NCBI GenBank assembly: GCA_019264505.1
Contig: JAHUZY010000490.1
Location: 1-5,939 of the forward strand
Length of the DNA stretch: 5,939 nt
Direction: 5' to 3'
DNA from: Phenylobacterium sp.
GTDB taxonomy: Bacteria > Pseudomonadota > Alphaproteobacteria > Caulobacterales > Caulobacteraceae
In this document: positions 5,001-5,939 of the stretch, in pieces
How the letters are laid out: every line of letters starts with the position of its first letter
How positions within the stretch are numbered: the first letter of the stretch is position 1
The notes under the pieces: model-generated
Databases searched by the model: none
What the model was told of the DNA's origin: nothing
The model's input: the letters and a program-made list of their open reading frames with translations, nothing else
Position numbers and translations under genes: made by a program

Positions 5001-5899
5001 AGGGCGGCGGCAAGACGCATGCCCGCCGCGCCCTCCAGATAGCCATCGACCAGGGGACCTGGAAGATCGCAGGCGCGGAGCTGCGCCAGCAGCCGCCCGC
5101 GGTTCCCGGTCTCGAAATATCGTCCATAGGCCGCAATGACGGCGGACATGTCGCACAGATGGGGCGACAGCCGCACGGCGCTGATTCCGGCGGCCAGCAA
5201 GTCATCGGGGGACGCCGAGAGGGTGTGGACGCCGTGAGACAGGGTCTGAATGCCGTTGATGCTCAGGAATGGCTCGCCCTCAATCGTGGACACCGCCTGA
5301 CCGTCAGGGTCGCGATCGCAGACAAAACGGCAGGTGTCCTTGGAGAGACCCGCCTGTCGGGCGTGATGGCAGCGCGCCGAGAGCGCCAGGGGTAGGCGAC
5401 CAAAGCCGAACAGCTCAATCTGGAGATCAGGGCAGGCGCGGTGGATCTCTCCGATGGCGGCCAGGGACAGCTCGATATTGGGGCACAGGCGTTCACAGCC
5501 GCGATCGACCAGGAACCGGGCGGCCGAGCCGTTGTAGATGTTGAGCAACGGCCCCGCGACGAAGCTGCGGCCCGCTGGCAGCAGACTCAAGGCGGCGATG
5601 TCGTTGAGCTCCAGCAGGGGGGGCTCATCCTGCTGCGTGATCCCCTGAAGCAGGCGTCGGTCCCTGGGGGTGGCGATCAGGCCGAGGGTGGACCAGACCA
5701 CCTCCTTGCCGGCGTCGCGCAAGACGTCTGCCGCCGCCAACAGGGTCGCGGCGGCCAGCGGCTCGCGCTTTCCGCACACGACCTCCCCGAGATAGACCCG
5801 GCGGACCAGGGGTTCGCGGGACATCCGCTCATAGAAGCCGGCGATATCCTCCGACGCCCAGTTGAACAGCAGGGGGCCCAGGGTGATCTCGAGGCTCAT
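4997..5899 (-). CDS. ubiV: UbiV, O2-independent ubiquinone hydroxylation protein (U32 peptidase family)
   Basis: A 300-residue protein matching UbiV (formerly YhbV), a U32-family member that is not a peptidase. With UbiU it hydroxylates the ubiquinone ring without O2; UbiT is the accessory lipid-binding partner. Key evidence is the four-cysteine pattern for a [4Fe-4S] cluster: Cys42 in EVVCGKRE, then Cys177, Cys190 and Cys194 spaced C-X12-C-X3-C, the same spacing as Cys180/193/197 of E. coli UbiV. Other family segments are LGPLLFNW at the N-terminus, YLGEVVCGKR, YNGSAARFL, NIELSL and ELFGFGRLPLALSARC. The length is normal. The ATG at 5899 comes one base after the stop of the preceding gene, presumably ubiU, and the gene ends inside the start of an FAD oxidoreductase, so the three are co-translated from one transcript. 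It implies that this organism can make ubiquinone when O2 is scarce. I see no regulator site because the operon promoter is outside the window. Confidence 0.95.
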   Translation of the reverse strand: MSLEITLGPLLFNWASEDIAGFYERMSREPLVRRVYLGEVVCGKREPLAAATLLAAADVLRDAGKEVVWSTLGLIATPRDRRLLQGITQQDEPPLLELNDIAALSLLPAGRSFVAGPLLNIYNGSAARFLVDRGCERLCPNIELSLAAIGEIHRACPDLQIELFGFGRLPLALSARCHHARQAGLSKDTCRFVCDRDPDGQAVSTIEGEPFLSINGIQTLSHGVHTLSASPDDLLAAGISAVRLSPHLCDMSAVIAAYGRYFETGNRGRLLAQLRACDLPGPLVDGYLEGAAGMRLAAAL

Positions 5900-5900
5900 T

Positions 5901-5939
5901 TCACCGCCACCGCTTGTTGTAGGCGCCCTGGGCTCGCGC
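5901..5939 (-). CDS. ubiU: 3' end of the upstream gene, probably ubiU
   Basis: Only the last 12 codons and a TGA are in the window (ARAQGAYNKRWR). The assignment rests on position: ubiU and ubiV encode the two halves of one Fe-S complex and are almost always adjacent in this order. The stop is one base from the ubiV ATG (TGAAATG), which is typical of translationally coupled partners. The visible peptide is too short to prove the family. Confidence 0.65.
   Translation of the reverse strand, partial: ARAQGAYNKRWR

Noticed and set aside
5001..5156. Upstream ATG extension of the FAD oxidoreductase by 52 residues
   Set aside because: The extra residues are Arg-rich, lie wholly within ubiV in another frame, and resemble no part of the family; the GTG at 5000 directly before the Rossmann strand fits better.

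Overview
The window looks like a high-GC alphaproteobacterial chromosome segment. The evidence is the strong G/C preference at third codon positions, the style of the ubiquinone genes and the hypothetical proteins, which resemble those of Caulobacterales, Rhodobacterales or Sphingomonadales. This is inference, and I cannot name the genus. All recognisable genes except two small ones at the left lie on the minus strand.

Left part (1-888, plus strand): the 3' end of a gene cut by the window edge, with sequence suggestive of a PD-(D/E)XK nuclease-like fold, followed by an unrecognised 102-residue ORF. Both converge on a complete hipBA toxin-antitoxin module (1072-2654, minus strand), whose antitoxin stop and toxin start overlap by one base (TGATG).

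Directly upstream of hipB is the most striking non-coding structure in the window. Four copies of an 18-bp inverted repeat, TATGY-N8-RCATA, sit at an exact 27-bp period (starts 2669, 2696, 2723, 2750). The geometry is that of the E. coli HipB operator (TATCC-N8-GGATA) with a changed half-site. They surround a plausible promoter, so this looks like a four-site autoregulatory operator array.

Between the array and position 3110 lies about 340 bases with no convincing gene. Next, still on the minus strand, come a 52-codon GTG-start gene with a near-perfect Shine-Dalgarno (3111-3269) and a 136-residue protein of a conserved small family (3420-3830).

Right part (3879-5939, minus strand): a tightly packed operon. 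In transcription order it holds the last 12 codons of a gene that by position should be ubiU, then ubiV (one base after the previous stop), then an FAD-dependent oxidoreductase of the D-amino-acid oxidase/dehydrogenase superfamily. The oxidoreductase's GTG start overlaps the ubiV stop (GTGA). UbiU and UbiV are Fe-S proteins that hydroxylate ubiquinone precursors without O2, so the host probably makes ubiquinone under low oxygen. The coupled oxidoreductase resembles D-arginine dehydrogenase but appears to lack residues that bind arginine there, so its substrate and any role in quinone metabolism are open.
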